From positions 42,470,853 through 42,534,852 of the forward strand of contig CM064669.1 of assembly GCA_032717465.1 (NCBI GenBank): a DNA stretch of 64,000 nt, in the 5' to 3' direction. A program made the position numbers and the translations under genes. This DNA comes from Coenobita brevimanus (lineage: Eukaryota; Arthropoda; Malacostraca; Decapoda; Coenobitidae). Positions within the stretch are counted from its first letter, which is position 1; every line of letters begins with the position of its first letter. Positions 12,940-26,379 of the stretch are shown here, one piece after another. Below the pieces are notes generated by a model. That model was not told the origin of the DNA. It did not search any database and was given only the letters and a program-made list of their open reading frames with translations.

Positions 12940-15900
12940 AGACGTGATTCACATCCAATGGATGTTGCCTGATAAACGCACATTGACATGAATCATGTGA
13001 AAAAGCAGAAAAAAAAAATCACCAAAAATTATGTTTTCGGCCGATTTGCATTAAATTTTGGTGCGTTCTAGTATGCCAGTCTTTCCTCCAAAGTAAATAA
13101 ATACTTGGCAATACTGTGACTGCTCTGATGAGACAATGCACAGCAGAAAATCTCAGTACCTCACGACCAGCTGGGCTAAAGGGTAGTGATGCGTCAGTTG
13201 TCCCTTTAAATCCTCCATTTTCCCCCTCCCACCCAAGGCAGAAGCCTTTATTGAAATATTGTGACTGTACAGTGTTTTTGACTACGTGTATACTGTGAAG
13301 TGATTGTGTCTATGGAATATAGACATATTGTTTGTAAAGCACTGGGGCCCATTATCAGCCATTAGGCCTCGAGGCTGGAGTCAGGTTTGTTATAGTGAGG
13401 TTCCCACTCTGCTTCACCCTGCCCGTAAATGATGTGAGTATTTTACCTTTATAGTGAAGCCAATATTTACTGGTACATTGTGTGCAACATATAGTGCCTG
13501 GATTTGTGAAATAACTAACCTACCTTAGCAGGTGTTATGTACACCATAGTGTTACGCCATAGTCGATAATGGAACAGGTGGTCACATACCATAGACCATA
13601 GAGTAAGGAAGGGAATAATAGAGGAGGCATGACGAAAGTGCAGCATGGGCATGAGTACCCACTAGTTTTTTGCGATTTACTCGAAAACTATGAGGCGAAT
13701 GAAAAATCTGCAGATACCCTGAGAAAGCCAATGAAATTTTACACAAGATTATGAAATAAAAACATAATCTCTGCAAGAAAACTTTTGCTCTAGAGCTCCC
13801 TGAGCAACAAATCAGTTACCTGTAGGAAATGACTTTTAGTGTTTAGCTATTTTCTCGAAAACTACAAATCGTATCAAAAAGCTGCAGAGCTTATTAGAAA
13901 GCTGACGAAATTCTCTTTCTAAACATCAAATAACATTTTTTTGTATGATGGAAAACATTCAAGTATGATGTTTGTAAGTGCAAGTGACATTCCAGAATGT
14001 TTATTCACACCGGCTTAATGTACTTTTATTGGTACCTTTCTGTACTTTTTTTCTGCTTATCAGCTAGAACAAACATCAGCGAATAAGATTATGTAGATTT
14101 TATGGCAATATATATATGTTTGGGTTGCAAAAATAAGGCGAGAATGCATGTTTTCAAAGGAGCATGGGGGGAGGGGAGGGCTGGCAGAGAGGGGAGTGGA
14201 ATAAAATTGTGAGCCAGAAAACCTACCAAAACTTACCGTGCACGAGAGGGTAAATATCAAACCGAATTAACCCTCTCATGCACGGAAAGTTTCAGTAAGT
14301 TTTCCGGCGCACAATTTTTTCTGCGAAGCCGCCCGGCCTGGCTGCCCACGCGCGGAAAATAACACGTATTCTCTCCTTATTTTCACCACCCAAACATCAA
14401 TATACTGCCATGAAACCTATGTCATCTTATTCGTCGATGTTTGTTCTAGCTGATAAGCACCACAAAAAAACAGGAAAACACGAATAAAACAACATTAGGT
14501 AGCCGTGAATAAAATTTTGCTACATCATGTTCACTTCCCAACAACACCATTCGAACGTTTTCCATCATACAGGAAAATGCTATTAAAAGTTTTGATAGAG
14601 AATTTCATCAGCTTTCTAAAGAGATAAACCCGGTGTTGATAAGATTTGTAGTTTTCGAGAAAATAGCCAAAAACTGAAAGCCATTTTTGAAAAAAAAATC
14701 AAGGAGCTCTAATATGCAAATTTTCTTGCATATGTTATGTTTTTATTACATAATATTATTCATAATTTCACCAGCTTTCTAATGACCTAATACTGGTTTC
14801 GATACACCTCATAGTTCTCGAGTAAATCGCCAAAAAAGACTGGGAACTCACGTCCATATGTCACATTCGTGAAGTGCACACAGCATACGCAATATTCCCG
14901 CCTATGTAACGACGAATTCTTATCATAGATATTACATTGTTATGTCTTGTACATACATAGAATTTACTGCTCTTTATCATGGTTCTTATAGGAAATTGAT
15001 TTGTCCAATAGTTTTCGAGCAATTGGCCGACAAAGTGAGATTAATCCTCCGAGTGCTTTCGACTTTACTGAAAGTCTGTTCCCCCAATTTTTCCAACAGA
15101 AAATGCTCCCAGAGGCTTATAAACTGCAAATGAACATACGCAGAATTTACTGCTCTTTATCATGGTTCTTACGGGAAATCGATATGTCCAATAGTTTTGG
15201 AGTAATTGGACGACAAACGTTGAATACTCTTCCTCACCCGTACGCGAGATAAAAAACATTCTTTCCCTGCCTCACCCACAGCTACATATTTTCGCTGGTT
15301 ACGTTTTATTTTCTTTTTTTACTCAAAGTATACACGTAAAATATCATAAAGTTTTTGATAGTGCTGTCAGAAACTTGACATGACCACTTATCTTTTTGCT
15401 AGGTTCTGATACTGAAGCTGAACTTTCTTCCATCTCATACGTGTGTATGTAAAAAACATTACTTATTTGTGTAAATAATATTGAACTACAGAAATAGGTC
15501 AATATACAGATCAACAAAATACGGATAACTCACTTCCTCCAGAGGTGTTGAAATGCTGGCAGTAACTTGAAGATGAGGAGTTATGTAGTGTGTGAGCGTG
15601 TGCGTGTGTGGGTGAGCGTGTGCGTGTGTGGGTGAGTGTGTGTGTGTGTGTGTGGGTGGGTGTGGGTGAGTGTGTGTGCGTGTGTGTGTGTCTGTGGCTG
15701 TGGCGTGTTTTCTTCTCTCCTTGCGATACATTTGCCTATAACACATGCGATGCAAACAATAGATATCTCCATGAACATTCGCTGCACGACATACGTATGT
15801 ATATGTGGCTGTGGCATATTTCTTGTCTCTGACACTTGCACTTTGTTTTAGCTAAGTCAGTCAACGCATGAAATATTTCTCTATGAACACTCGCTGCGAC

Positions 15901-16660
15901 TCTATTGTATTGGCACTCACCACACTCCTTCACGAACACCCGCACCATGTTTGATGTATATTTCACACAATTCCATATGCATTTTCACTAGCAGAATCAC
16001 AATAATTCCATCCCTAAACACCTCTAATTCTTCCTTCCCGACTATAAAAACTGTACGTGATGCCTGCCCCATTCCACACTACGGTTCCTTAATTTCACCA
16101 AGCCAGCCACAATATCTTTTACACAAAATACTGTTTAGGCATTGGCTTCATTATATACGTATTTATTATCACGCCATAGGGCCTTGGGGAGGGCAAGAGG
16201 CAAAACCCCGCAACAGTGAACAGGCATATTGCCTCTAAACCTAATGATTGATAACGGACAAAATTTCTTTTCATCACATGTAATTATGTTCCATCGACAA
16301 TATCACATACAAATATTCTCACAAATTTTGCATTATCACACTGAGTCCATAGCGGCTTTGGCTCGGGCAGGAGGGGGAGAATTAGTAGGAGTTTAAAGGG
16401 ACAGTACACTCGATGCAACCTCACCACCTGGGTGCTTGGAAGAGACTGAGGTTTATCACTATGTGCTGGGCCCTGTAAGGCAGCTCAGTGTTGCCAATAC
16501 CTTATCATTGGAAAGCGCTGCAATCACTACAATGCGTCAAAATTTGACGCAAATCCGCCAGAAACTTAATTTTTGGCGAATTTTTTTGTGCTTAGGAACG
16601 CGATTCGAGTGACTGAACATCTTTAGAACAATCCACATGAAACGCGAATCGCGTGACTGA
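12940..16660. repeat. Giant diverged palindrome (inverted repeat), centre ~14260
   Basis: The left arm (about 12940-14252) and right arm (about 14268-16660) are reverse complements over most of the left arm's length. Inner arms: AACTTACCGTGCACGAGAGGG on the left pairs with CCCTCTCATGCACGGAAAGTT on the right, across a ~15-base loop. Middle: CTCGAAAACTA/TAGTTCTCGAG-type, GATGTTTGTTCTAGCTGAT and GGAAAACATTC pairs. Outer: 12953-13270 pairs with about 16330-16650 (for example TTAAATTTTGGTGCGTT with AATGCGTCAAAATTTGACG). Differences in the outer arms are often CG versus TG/CA, as expected from methylated-CpG decay. The right arm is about 1.1 kb longer because of extra sequence near 14890-16010. No coding frame is present. 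Confidence 0.8.
14890..16010. repeat. Extra sequence in the right palindrome arm, with direct repeat and GT tract
   Basis: This stretch has no partner in the left arm. It includes a direct repeat at 14952-15045 and 15135-15228, both with GAATTTACTGCTCTTTATCA and a ..GTCCAATAGTTTT core. A GT-rich tract with GTGGGTGAGCGTGTGCG subunits lies at about 15586-15694. It is probably an insertion into the arm or sequence lost from the left arm. Confidence 0.6.
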
Positions 16661-18110
16661 CACTGAGAGCCTTAAGTCTCTCTGGCACGACTTGTGGTCG
16701 CTCGGGGGAGGAGGGGAGGGTGAACATAAGTGTTTGTGTACTGGACATGTGAACTTGGCTGAGGACACTCGATCTCTGTGAATGGACAGCCAGGATGAAG
16801 TCTCATTAATCAAGGCTCATTAAAAAGGGTGAGGGAAGATTCCCTAGTACAATATAATTCATCCAATAATACAGTACATACTCTACACATAGAGAAAAAG
16901 GGGGAGGGAGGTAGAAACAGGGAGCACAGACTACCTGCGAAAGGACAGCCAGAATGAATTCTGGCTGCTTTTGCTGTCTCACTGAAGGCTTATATATACC
17001 CACGATATCGAGGTGCATTCAGTTACGCTTAGGGTCGCCAACTAATGATATTCGGTAATTCTTGATCACTTCTATAACAATTAAATGACATGATGAAGAA
17101 TGCATATAACTCTGAACACTTAGTGATGATTAAAATTTTGTGGTGGTGTAAGGAAAAATTTCAACATGATAGCTAAGTCAGTTTAGAGCTTGAACGCCTC
17201 GCCTTTGTGAAAAGTACGTTATGAATTAGGCCCCAGCAACAAACACTGGATCTTAATTTCGCGCATCAAGGACTCCCAGTTCTTACAAACACTGCTCAGA
17301 CAACTATCATTCACTAATAGGTAGCTCAGGAGGGATTAACATTAACGACTGTGTACGAAAATAACTGGTTAGAATGGGAGAAACAACAATCTCATTTCTT
17401 TAACAACTGCCAAAAGTTCCTATGTTTCCGGTTGCCTGGGCACGACAGTGTAAATGGATATAATGACAATATTTCCAATTAATGCTTATACTTAATCCTA
17501 CTAATACAAAAACCATGCTTACTCTACTAACACTAACTTATACTACATTCCAGCACTACAGCAGGTCCCTTCTGCAACTATGCACTTTGGCTATCACTAC
17601 AGCCACTGTTGGCACCAGGTCAGTAAGTCCTCATTCCGAATATCCAACAGTATCTTCGTTGAACTGCATTCAGTGTCCCCAGAAGCCTTGAATCAGATCC
17701 TTTTCAGAAATACCTTAAACCTTAGGGGGGGGGGGTCACACCGATCCACATCTAGGGAAAATAGAGGCTGATGCACTTGTGTTTCATACAGTATATATTT
17801 GGCCAAAAACAGCTACACAAGTTGTGATGTGCGTGCATGTGTAATGCTGTGGTGCAGCACCCAGTCACTGGTCCACCATTTCCCTGGTGGTTTTTGCTGA
17901 ATGACCTCATGTAGGCCAAAGTGCCACAAAACCTCAAGCCTCAAGAAAGTTCTAAAACAAAACTGATTCAAGGATGTCGAGAACATAAGCAAAATTCAAC
18001 AAGAACACTGTAGGAAATTGCAACAGGACTTCACAAACTGCTTCCAGTAAAGATACAAACCATGGGTGAATTGTGTGGCTGCAGGAGGGAACTACTCTGA
18101 TGATGATGAG

Positions 18111-18112
<2 letters not shown>
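16661..18112. other. Unassigned intergenic sequence
   Basis: It contains two GACAGCCAG-ATGAA segments (about 16784 and 16944), hinting at an old local duplication, and a G9 run near 17725. No gene is seen. Confidence 0.45.

Positions 18113-18151
<39 letters not shown>
18113..18151. repeat. (TA)n microsatellite
   Basis: About 19 TA units. Confidence 0.95.
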
Positions 18152-18155
<4 letters not shown>

Positions 18156-19107
18156 TTAGTATGTTGTACAAATGTAATTAAGTACACTTTTCCTTCCAAA
18201 CCAAATGACTCTTGGTACCAACTACCAGATGAGTTTGTGTATGTTAAAACAATTCATAAAATGATGAAAAAACTTATAACAAAAAACAGGACATGACATG
18301 CCTGACTCAGTCCTAAAAAATAATACAACTGGGTAAGAACACACACACACACACACACACATTCTTGTTCAACCAAGATATGACTAGGCATGGTTAATGA
18401 TGCCTCCAAAGTGGGAACACACTACATCGTTTACAAAGTGTACTGTACAGCATAATACAAACTTACCTGACAATTTCTATCAAAATATTATGGCAGTAGC
18501 ACCTTCAATACATCTGACATAATCCAAGAAGATGGTCATAAAAACTAATCATGAATGTTTTAAGTCACCCAACACTATACAGTTTTTACTCGAGTCTGGC
18601 CCAGATTTTCCTTTTGCTGCTTATTTTATGTAGCTTAAAGATAATAAAATGGACACTGCTATGGCACTACATTCTTTCCATAGCCATTCGTTGACTAGCA
18701 TCATATTCCAGTGTCAATGGACTGCTACAACTCAGCATTTAAGATGAAGTTATGGCAATTTTGAGCCAAGTGAGATGAGTCAGTCGCAGTTGCCAGATGT
18801 CTCTATTTTCTGGCGCTCTTGTTATTGTTTAGGTTTCCTTTTAAATCCCACACACTGTCGCACATGTCCCAGGGTTCCCTTTAAATTCTAGATTGTTTAC
18901 CTACGAACGAGAGAGAGAGAGAGAGAGAGAGAGGATTATTTGATATCAAAGAGGACAGTAGTGAAAAAAATAAAAATAACGTAACAACTCTTTCAAAAAT
19001 GGGAGGAATAAGCAATAAAGTGAGGAAAATGAAATGAGGGCAATGACGGGGGAGAATGAGACGGGGGAAAGAGTGAGAGAAGAGGGGGTGGGGGGTAAGA
19101 CGGGGGA
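18152..19107. other. Unassigned sequence with short (AC)n and (GA)n
   Basis: (AC)n lies at 18339-18361 and (GA)n at 18908-18933. The purine-rich segment 19020-19112 is the immediate left flank of the solo LTR. No gene is seen. Confidence 0.5.
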
Positions 19108-19112
19108 GGGTA

Positions 19113-20163
19113 TGTCACGAATCAATTCGCGACATTTCCTTTTTGTGAGAAGCCACGAACTATTAGTGGAAAACTCACTGTGTATCGCTCAGTTAACCGT
19201 TTCTCTCTCCATTTCGGAGTATACTTTTCAAAACATTCGTCACTTTCAAAAGTGACCGATTTAATGCACGTCACTAAGTGCTCTACTGAGCGATACAATT
19301 GTTTTTTATTGTTCGCCCCTGCTTGCCTCAACCGTTAGCCACGCCTTCTTCCGGTGGCTTGTGCGTCCTGCCTATACATCATTTGAATTCAGTCTAGTTG
19401 TGGCTTTGACAGAGAGAGGTCCTGTGCTCCAGAAGTGTGAGAGAAGAGGTCGCTAGCACCCAGACTCCACTGAGACTGTTATCCAGTACTCCCATCCTTA
19501 GTTCAGCTTCGGGTGATACAAAGCATTCATCGACTATAGTATTTCCTTTTGTATTTTGTAGTCTTAAGAGTTTAGTTAAGGTGTTTTTTCCTAGGCGTAA
19601 GTATTTAGCTTTTGTGTGAGTGAGTGCGGTCTCATTGATTTGATTTGAAATGTAACGTTAAATTTATTTTTTGTAATCAATAAATTTAACAGTTCTTTTT
19701 CTTGAGCTTAATGTAAAGTAAACTCTTGTTTCATTTCTCCGAATTAAGCTTATTTCCCACATAGCTCCTAGCTTGTATAGAGGTTTTACTATTCATAACT
19801 GGTACTTAGACCAGTCTTGTTGTATTAATATCCGTTGTGCCACCTAGGAGTTTAAGCATCAGCAAGAACCTGTTATTATTATTAGTATTAGTTATTTATT
19901 GTCAGGGGTGAAGTAACTTTCTCCAGAGGCTAACAGTACTAATTCAGCATTTGTGAGTAATTAGTCTGCTGTGTACTGTTGAGAAAGTTTATAAATTCTC
20001 GTTCTTAGAGAATCGTAGCAAGTCAGCGTAAAGTAATTGTTGCTTGATGTACCAGGACAATCATTGTCCTTGCTCCTCAATATTATTGAATATTAATATT
20101 AATTTAAATATTTAAGCAGCAATTATTTTAGAAATATCGTGATATTTTAAAAACCCCGTGACA
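19113..20163. mobile_element. Solo LTR of a retrotransposon, 1,051 bp
   Basis: The segment begins TGTCACGAAT and ends CCCCGTGACA, so the edges form the TG...CA pair with a TGTCACG/CGTGACA inverted repeat typical of LTRs. It is flanked by a perfect 5-bp direct repeat, GGGTA, at 19108-19112 and 20164-20168. A plus-strand AATAAA at 19679-19684 could be the LTR polyadenylation signal. No gag, pol or second LTR lies nearby, so this is a solo LTR left by LTR-LTR recombination. A 5-bp duplication fits Gypsy or BEL/Pao, and I cannot choose between them. A stem (TGTATCGCTC ... GAGCGATACA) lies in its first 200 bp. Confidence 0.88.
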
Positions 20164-20168
20164 GGGTA

Positions 20169-21117
20169 ACAATATCAAACCTACTAATCTGGAGGAACCT
20201 ACATTTACCTATCGTCAGCAAGCCGTGCACACAAAACAAAATCAATATAATATCCTGCAACATAAAATCAACAAACTACAACATACAGTCATCCATAACC
20301 CACAATATTAAGCCTACTTGATCGTATATCGACACTACATGACGCCACACACACCTTGTGCCATGACGCCGTCCACTCGACGAGTTCTTCATCTCGCCAT
20401 TTTCACAGCCCTCGAGCTCCTATTTCGCATCCCGATCAAACCGTCCCCTTATTTTCACATACAACACTAGTCGTGCAGACACTGCATGTCAGTTTTCGAA
20501 GCAGGAAACATACAGGAACTTCATCTTCTTCATGTAATAACCGCAAGCACACACCCAACTCCATCCAACCGAGTCCGAGTCCCGTAGCGCACTGATCACG
20601 GTGCCACGTGACATAGATAATTTAGGAACTCGCGATGTAGCCATACTCTCCTGATTCCAATTTACACCGATCCTTTATAAACACCAACATTAATTTCACC
20701 ATTCTCAATACACAGATAATAAAAATGACGTATTTATAACTATATTAACAGCTTATTAAACAAGCAGTACGAGTCACTGGATGTTGTTTTTAGAAGTTTC
20801 AAATGATGCACGGATGCCAGTTTGCCTATTATTTACTTGAATGTATAAACGTCTTCATCCTTCCTTTAAAAGCCCGAGTTATTTGAAGATGTAAATGATG
20901 AAGGGACGCCATTTCAGCACTGCAGTAACGCAGAGAGAGAGAGAGAGAGAGGCAGTTTGATTTTTCTCGAATTCTCTCACCACAACCAGCACCTAAACAT
21001 TTTTCATATCAATTATTTTAGCGTCTACTATGCTAAAAGTACAATTTGTGCTCCCTACTACTTCTCTGAGGGATGTATTCAGCACCTTGAAAATACATGT
21101 GAGGGATAATCCGAGAA
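20169..21117. other. Unassigned sequence flanking the solo LTR
   Basis: Unique-looking sequence with a short (GA)n at 20934-20952. No gene is seen. Confidence 0.5.
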
Positions 21118-21688
21118 CGTATCTTTCACTTTATTCTCGAAACTTTCAAACGATTTCACTCGACTTTGGAATTATCTTAAGTGCTAAGGGGGTTACTGTA
21201 GGCTATATCTAACCCTTCTAAATCGGAAGTTTTATCCGCAGCTGCATAAAATCGTCTAAATATATCAAAAACAAAATTTGAAATGCGTCACCAGTCTGAA
21301 GGGACCAAGAATGATGCGGATGTGTTTTATGCTCTTTTTCCCTTTGACTTGGCTCAGATTTTCGTCCTTTTTGGCTTATATTATGTGCTTCCGGCAGAAA
21401 AGAAAAAGTCCCGTTTCTCTACATCTTTTCCACAGCATTTCTTCGTGACTAGCATCGTATTCCTATATTAATCTCTTGTCACAATTTTGCAATAAAGATG
21501 GAGAGAAGCAGATTTTTGGTCACAAAGTATAGTTTCATTTCATTCGAAAAGTTAATACAGACTAATTCTCCTCCAACAACTATCCGCACACTACACTTTA
21601 ATAACATGAATTTAACTCCACTTTTGCAAGCCTGCCTTACTGGTTTGGCCAAAGCAGCCTTTTAAAAAAATGTAGTTTTGGGGTAGCT
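21118..21688 (+). repeat. Duplicated block D, copy 1 (uninterrupted)
   Basis: It aligns with 43887-44095 plus 45884-46164. Shared text includes CGACTTTGGAATTAT, GGCTATATCTAAC, GAAAAGAAAAAGTCC, TTAATCTCTTGTCACAATTT and GCCTGCCTTACTGG. It contains one member of the dispersed AATAAAATCGTCT motif (ATAAAATCGTCTAAA, near 21248). It serves as the empty-site reference for the element inserted in copy 2. Confidence 0.9.
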
Positions 21689-21689
21689 A

Positions 21690-21747
21690 ATGAGCAGCAG
21701 CAGCAGCAGCGGCGGCGGCGGCGGCGGCGACGGCAGCAGCAGCGGCG

Positions 21748-21781
<34 letters not shown>

Positions 21782-22011
21782 TAAATGGCAGCAGCGGCGG
21801 CAGTACAGCAGCAGCAGTCATCAACTATATCACAATCTAAGTATATTGCTTAGACTGTGATATGCGACCGTATATCGTATGTACTGTATGTAAAATACAA
21901 AATAAAGATGACTAATTAATTGATCGACAACTACGACTGTTACTACTACTACTACTACTACAACCACCACCACCACCACCACGACACCGAGGAAACCATC
22001 ACCACCATCAC

Positions 22012-22040
<29 letters not shown>
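21690..22040. repeat. Trinucleotide arrays (GCA/GGC/GTA)n and (CTA/CCA)n
   Basis: Imperfect GCA-GGC-GTA array at about 21690-21800 and CTA/CCA array at about 21940-22040. The first starts at the same boundary as the array after block D copy 2 (46200). Confidence 0.9.
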
Positions 22041-22043
<3 letters not shown>

Positions 22044-22269
22044 TTACTAATACCACCACTGCAACAAACACATAACCACTAATGGTCGCGTTCAGATTTA
22101 ATCTCAAATGAAACATATTACGAATGTTAACTTGTTCCATCCTTCGTAAACTGAAAATATCAATTACAGGAAGCAAAAATATACCGTAACTGAAACGCCA
22201 AGTACTCGAGCTCCAGCTGTGGACGCAAACCGTGGCTGGGTATGCCTTGGCCAAGCCATGCGCACGGCC

Positions 22270-22610
22270 TCGCCATACAACCTCTATGACCTGGCTGACC
22301 TAATCAGTTCATCGTCCCTTCATACTCTATCACTGATAAAAGTTTGGTCGAAATCCGTCAAGTGGTTCACGGGATATCTGGCCCACAGAAATAAACTATG
22401 TTGACCCCATATGACCTTCACCTTTCACCCCTTGACCTAGCTAACCTATTCGATTCACCATCATCTCATACTGCATCACTGACAAAAGTTTGATAGAAAT
22501 CCGTCAATGTGTTCAGGAGATATCGCGCCAGCAAGTGTTACGGACCCACGCTCGCACGCACGGACACACCAAACACTTAATGCCTCCTCCACCACAGGTG
22601 GGCGGAGGCA
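22270..22610 (+). repeat. Two-unit repeat ending in a strong hairpin
   Basis: The units at about 22270-22390 and 22404-22530 share YGACCT, CATACTNYATCACTGA and AAAAGTTTGRTMGAAATCCG. A run of GGACnCACGC-type sequence follows. The element ends in an inverted repeat at 22581-22610 (TGCCTCCTCCACC / GGTGGGCGGAGGCA). It resembles short repeats widespread in invertebrate genomes. It is non-coding and the family is not named. Confidence 0.65.
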
Positions 22611-22849
22611 TAATAAGGGCACGTGTTACTAGGATTCTTTCAGATTAATACCCCAGTCATTCTCAGACACCCTTCCTGGGCTGAACACAATTGTTTGGAT
22701 TAAACAAGAAGATTAATTAACACATGAAAACATAATCTTATTAAAGACGTAAACTAACTCATGAAATAACACATCGTATGGAGGAAGCAAGAGCACAGGG
22801 AAATTTCCACACGATAATAAAAAGTCCTGTGGATGGAGGGAACAAATAA

Positions 22850-23190
22850 TTCACGGAAACTGTTCACAAAGACTGCTTTCAAATTTTACATCTTTATATT
22901 TAACGATCGCCTCCAAAATAAACAAAATAACCTGTGGAGAGACCATACAATTTTGCTCGTTCACAACAAGCGTCCCCAATAAACTAAAGAAAAAAATCGT
23001 CTGGTGGGAATAAGATTCAAATTTAACTCGTTCATTACAAGCGGTCTCCATTAAGCAGAATGAAATCGTCTTCAGGGAACAAGAATATAATGCAACGCCT
23101 TCATTACCATTGGTCTGGCCTGAGCTGAATGAAGTATTGGGCTGGTGGCAAGAATGAAAAAGTATCATGGTACTGAGAGGGTTAATGGAT
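22850..23190 (+). repeat. Tandem array of the dispersed AATAAAATCGTCTGG unit, period ~70 bp
   Basis: About four degenerate units spaced near 69-71 bp occur around 22905, 22972, 23040 and 23112. Each carries a version of CTCCAATAAACnnAAATCGTCTGGnGG followed by AAGAAT and GTTCATTAC. Confidence 0.65.
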
Positions 23191-23336
23191 ACACCAGTTG
23201 TTTCCAATACCCTTTATGTGAAAAATCTCGTCCCTCCTGAAGAATATCGTCCTTAATTAACTAGAAACAAATAATGATGTGTAATCATAGAGAAATGAAC
23301 AATTTCATGTGGGATGATAAGCAACTGAAACAAATG

Positions 23337-23445
23337 ATGACGATGACGATGACGAAGACAACTACAGTATCAGACGACGACGACGAAGAGGACGACAACG
23401 ACGTTACGATGACGATGATGATGATTATTATTATTAATAAACATC
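23337..23445. repeat. (GAC/GAT)n trinucleotide-rich tract
   Basis: Imperfect GAC/GAT triplets ending in ATTATTATT. The apparent poly-Asp frame is a product of the array. Confidence 0.9.
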
Positions 23446-23512
23446 AGCATCAATATATCAAGTTTTGACATTCATACAAGAAATGAATTATTGCTGCATT
23501 AACAAGGAAGAA

Positions 23513-24172
23513 ACAGGCAATGTGCTGGATTGCTGTGAATGAAAATAATCAAAACTGCATGATACTTCTTGTTACTGATCAACTTCTCAGCAGAATGAAT
23601 ACAAAATGAAGTGATGAAAGCCAAGTATATTGCTCAACATGTTAACTGTTGCATAAACTTAATTTCGTCTTTTGAATATTAATGTTGGCGGCTGGTGTAT
23701 GAAATGCGTGGTGCTCCATGGTAAATTGCACCGTGGTCTGACATTTTGCGCCACCATTTAACTTCTTTCGGGACAATAAAAGCTAGAGAGAAACCACCAT
23801 TGCAGCTTACAATACTACCTGAGCAAGGCCTGAAAATTACACCCTCCTCAGTCATACCCGGGTACATTAACCATCACTTTAATACCACCGCTCCAAGAAC
23901 CTAAAATACTGTATACACTACATTGTTTGTCAAAAGGATTAGTGGTCAGTGATAAGAGTCGCATACTAGGCGTGGTCAGCATTAGTGTTCAAAGCAGATG
24001 ATGCTCAGAACACAGGCACTGTAAATACAGGACGATACATTTACTGCGTCCCATCGACATTCATCTGGAGGTGTCTTGTATGTAGTGGGGACGACTCCGA
24101 ACGCTGACGTGAGGGGTGCACACAATTTGGCTGCCTCATGATATTACTAAATAATCATGTACGGTACTTAGC

Positions 24173-24173
<1 letters not shown>
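23513..24173 (+). repeat. Duplicated block A, copy 2
   Basis: Same-orientation partner of 3738-4371, ending at a (CA)n array at the same position. In this copy the sequence right of the array is block B. Confidence 0.85.

Positions 24174-24229
<56 letters not shown>
24174..24229. repeat. (CA)n microsatellite joining blocks A and B
   Basis: About 28 CA units. Confidence 0.95.
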
Positions 24230-24231
<2 letters not shown>

Positions 24232-24417
24232 GATTTTGTTTCTAACTCCATCAATACGAGATACACACATAACATGTTTTTTTAACGGAGATAAATTCTT
24301 ACCCCAATCCCTACGACAAATCTCCATTGTTGAATATAATCGTCCGTTTGTACCAAACATAATATATAAAAGACGCCACCCTACTTATAAGATTAAAGAT
24401 CATATTCTACAGATGGC

Positions 24418-24418
<1 letters not shown>
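24229..24418 (+). repeat. Duplicated block B, copy 1 (empty site)
   Basis: CTGGATTTTGTTTC onward matches 58624-58768 and then 62697-62760. It lacks the 3.9-kb transposon that splits copy 2. At the insertion point this copy reads CATAATATATAAAAGACGCC. It ends in (CT)n, as copy 2 does. Confidence 0.92.

Positions 24419-24492
<74 letters not shown>
24419..24492. repeat. (CT)n microsatellite
   Basis: About 37 CT units. Confidence 0.95.
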
Positions 24493-25352
<860 letters not shown>

Positions 25353-25426
25353 GGTACAATAATTATGTTGTCGCAATCTACAACCTTACAACACGAGAGG
25401 TTAATCCAGCAATATTTAAATTTTGC

Positions 25427-25626
<200 letters not shown>

Positions 25627-26379
25627 CTCACTGGAGGTGAAGAAATGTTCTAAAGTTGTCAACAGAGGACTGCACAAACACTCGAAGGCAAAAGAGAGCA
25701 GGAAAATGAAACAAGGCCGAAAACGCAGTGTATGACAAACAGCAGAAGAAAGGACTTAAAACTGTCTACCTGGAGCCTGATAAAGGCAGGAACGTCCGAT
25801 GGCAAGAGACAGAAAATTAAAAGAAACTCGAAAAAGTTGAACACTGTGACGAATAACGGGAAGATGGCTGGAGTGACTCAGTGTTCAGTATGAGGAACTG
25901 CCGGAGGGGAAAGGAATGAAAACCACCTTAACACAAGCCTTGAGAAGCGCAGGAACATCTGATGACACGAGAGAGGGAGGGAAAATGAAACAAGATCGAC
26001 ATCCAGCTATGTATATGTACAGTAGACCTTAATGAAGGCCCTCTGTACAGTGCCAGTCCCTGTGAAAAACAACAACAACAACAACAACTGACTGGACATC
26101 TTGTTACACAGACAACTGCCAAGTAAAAACGAAAAGTAAGATTCAATGAAAGTTATGGAGTATGAGAATTCTGTTGGGCGTATTGCAGTGGTCTGATATA
26201 AAGTTTGGCCCCATGCGAGGCAGAAAGGTGACTGACTGGTGGTAGGACGAGGGACGCCTGAAGTGGTCCAGGATTTTGAAGTTCTGGGGTGAATTTAATT
26301 GCCTTGAAGTCTGAGGGGAAGGGAGGCAGGCAGGGAGGGAGGCCGCAGTACAGACGCTTAGTGATAGGAGGATATTTTG
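25627..26379. other. Unassigned intergenic sequence
   Basis: Two related segments (AAAGGCAGGAACGTCCGATGG near 25785; GAAGCGCAGGAACATCTGATG near 25943) suggest an old ~158-bp duplication. A 150-codon minus-strand frame at 26153-26605 has no recognisable domain and I do not call it. Confidence 0.45.

Noticed and set aside
19113..20163. Host promoter and first exon
   Set aside because: The TG...CA edges and the perfect GGGTA duplication fit a solo LTR much better.
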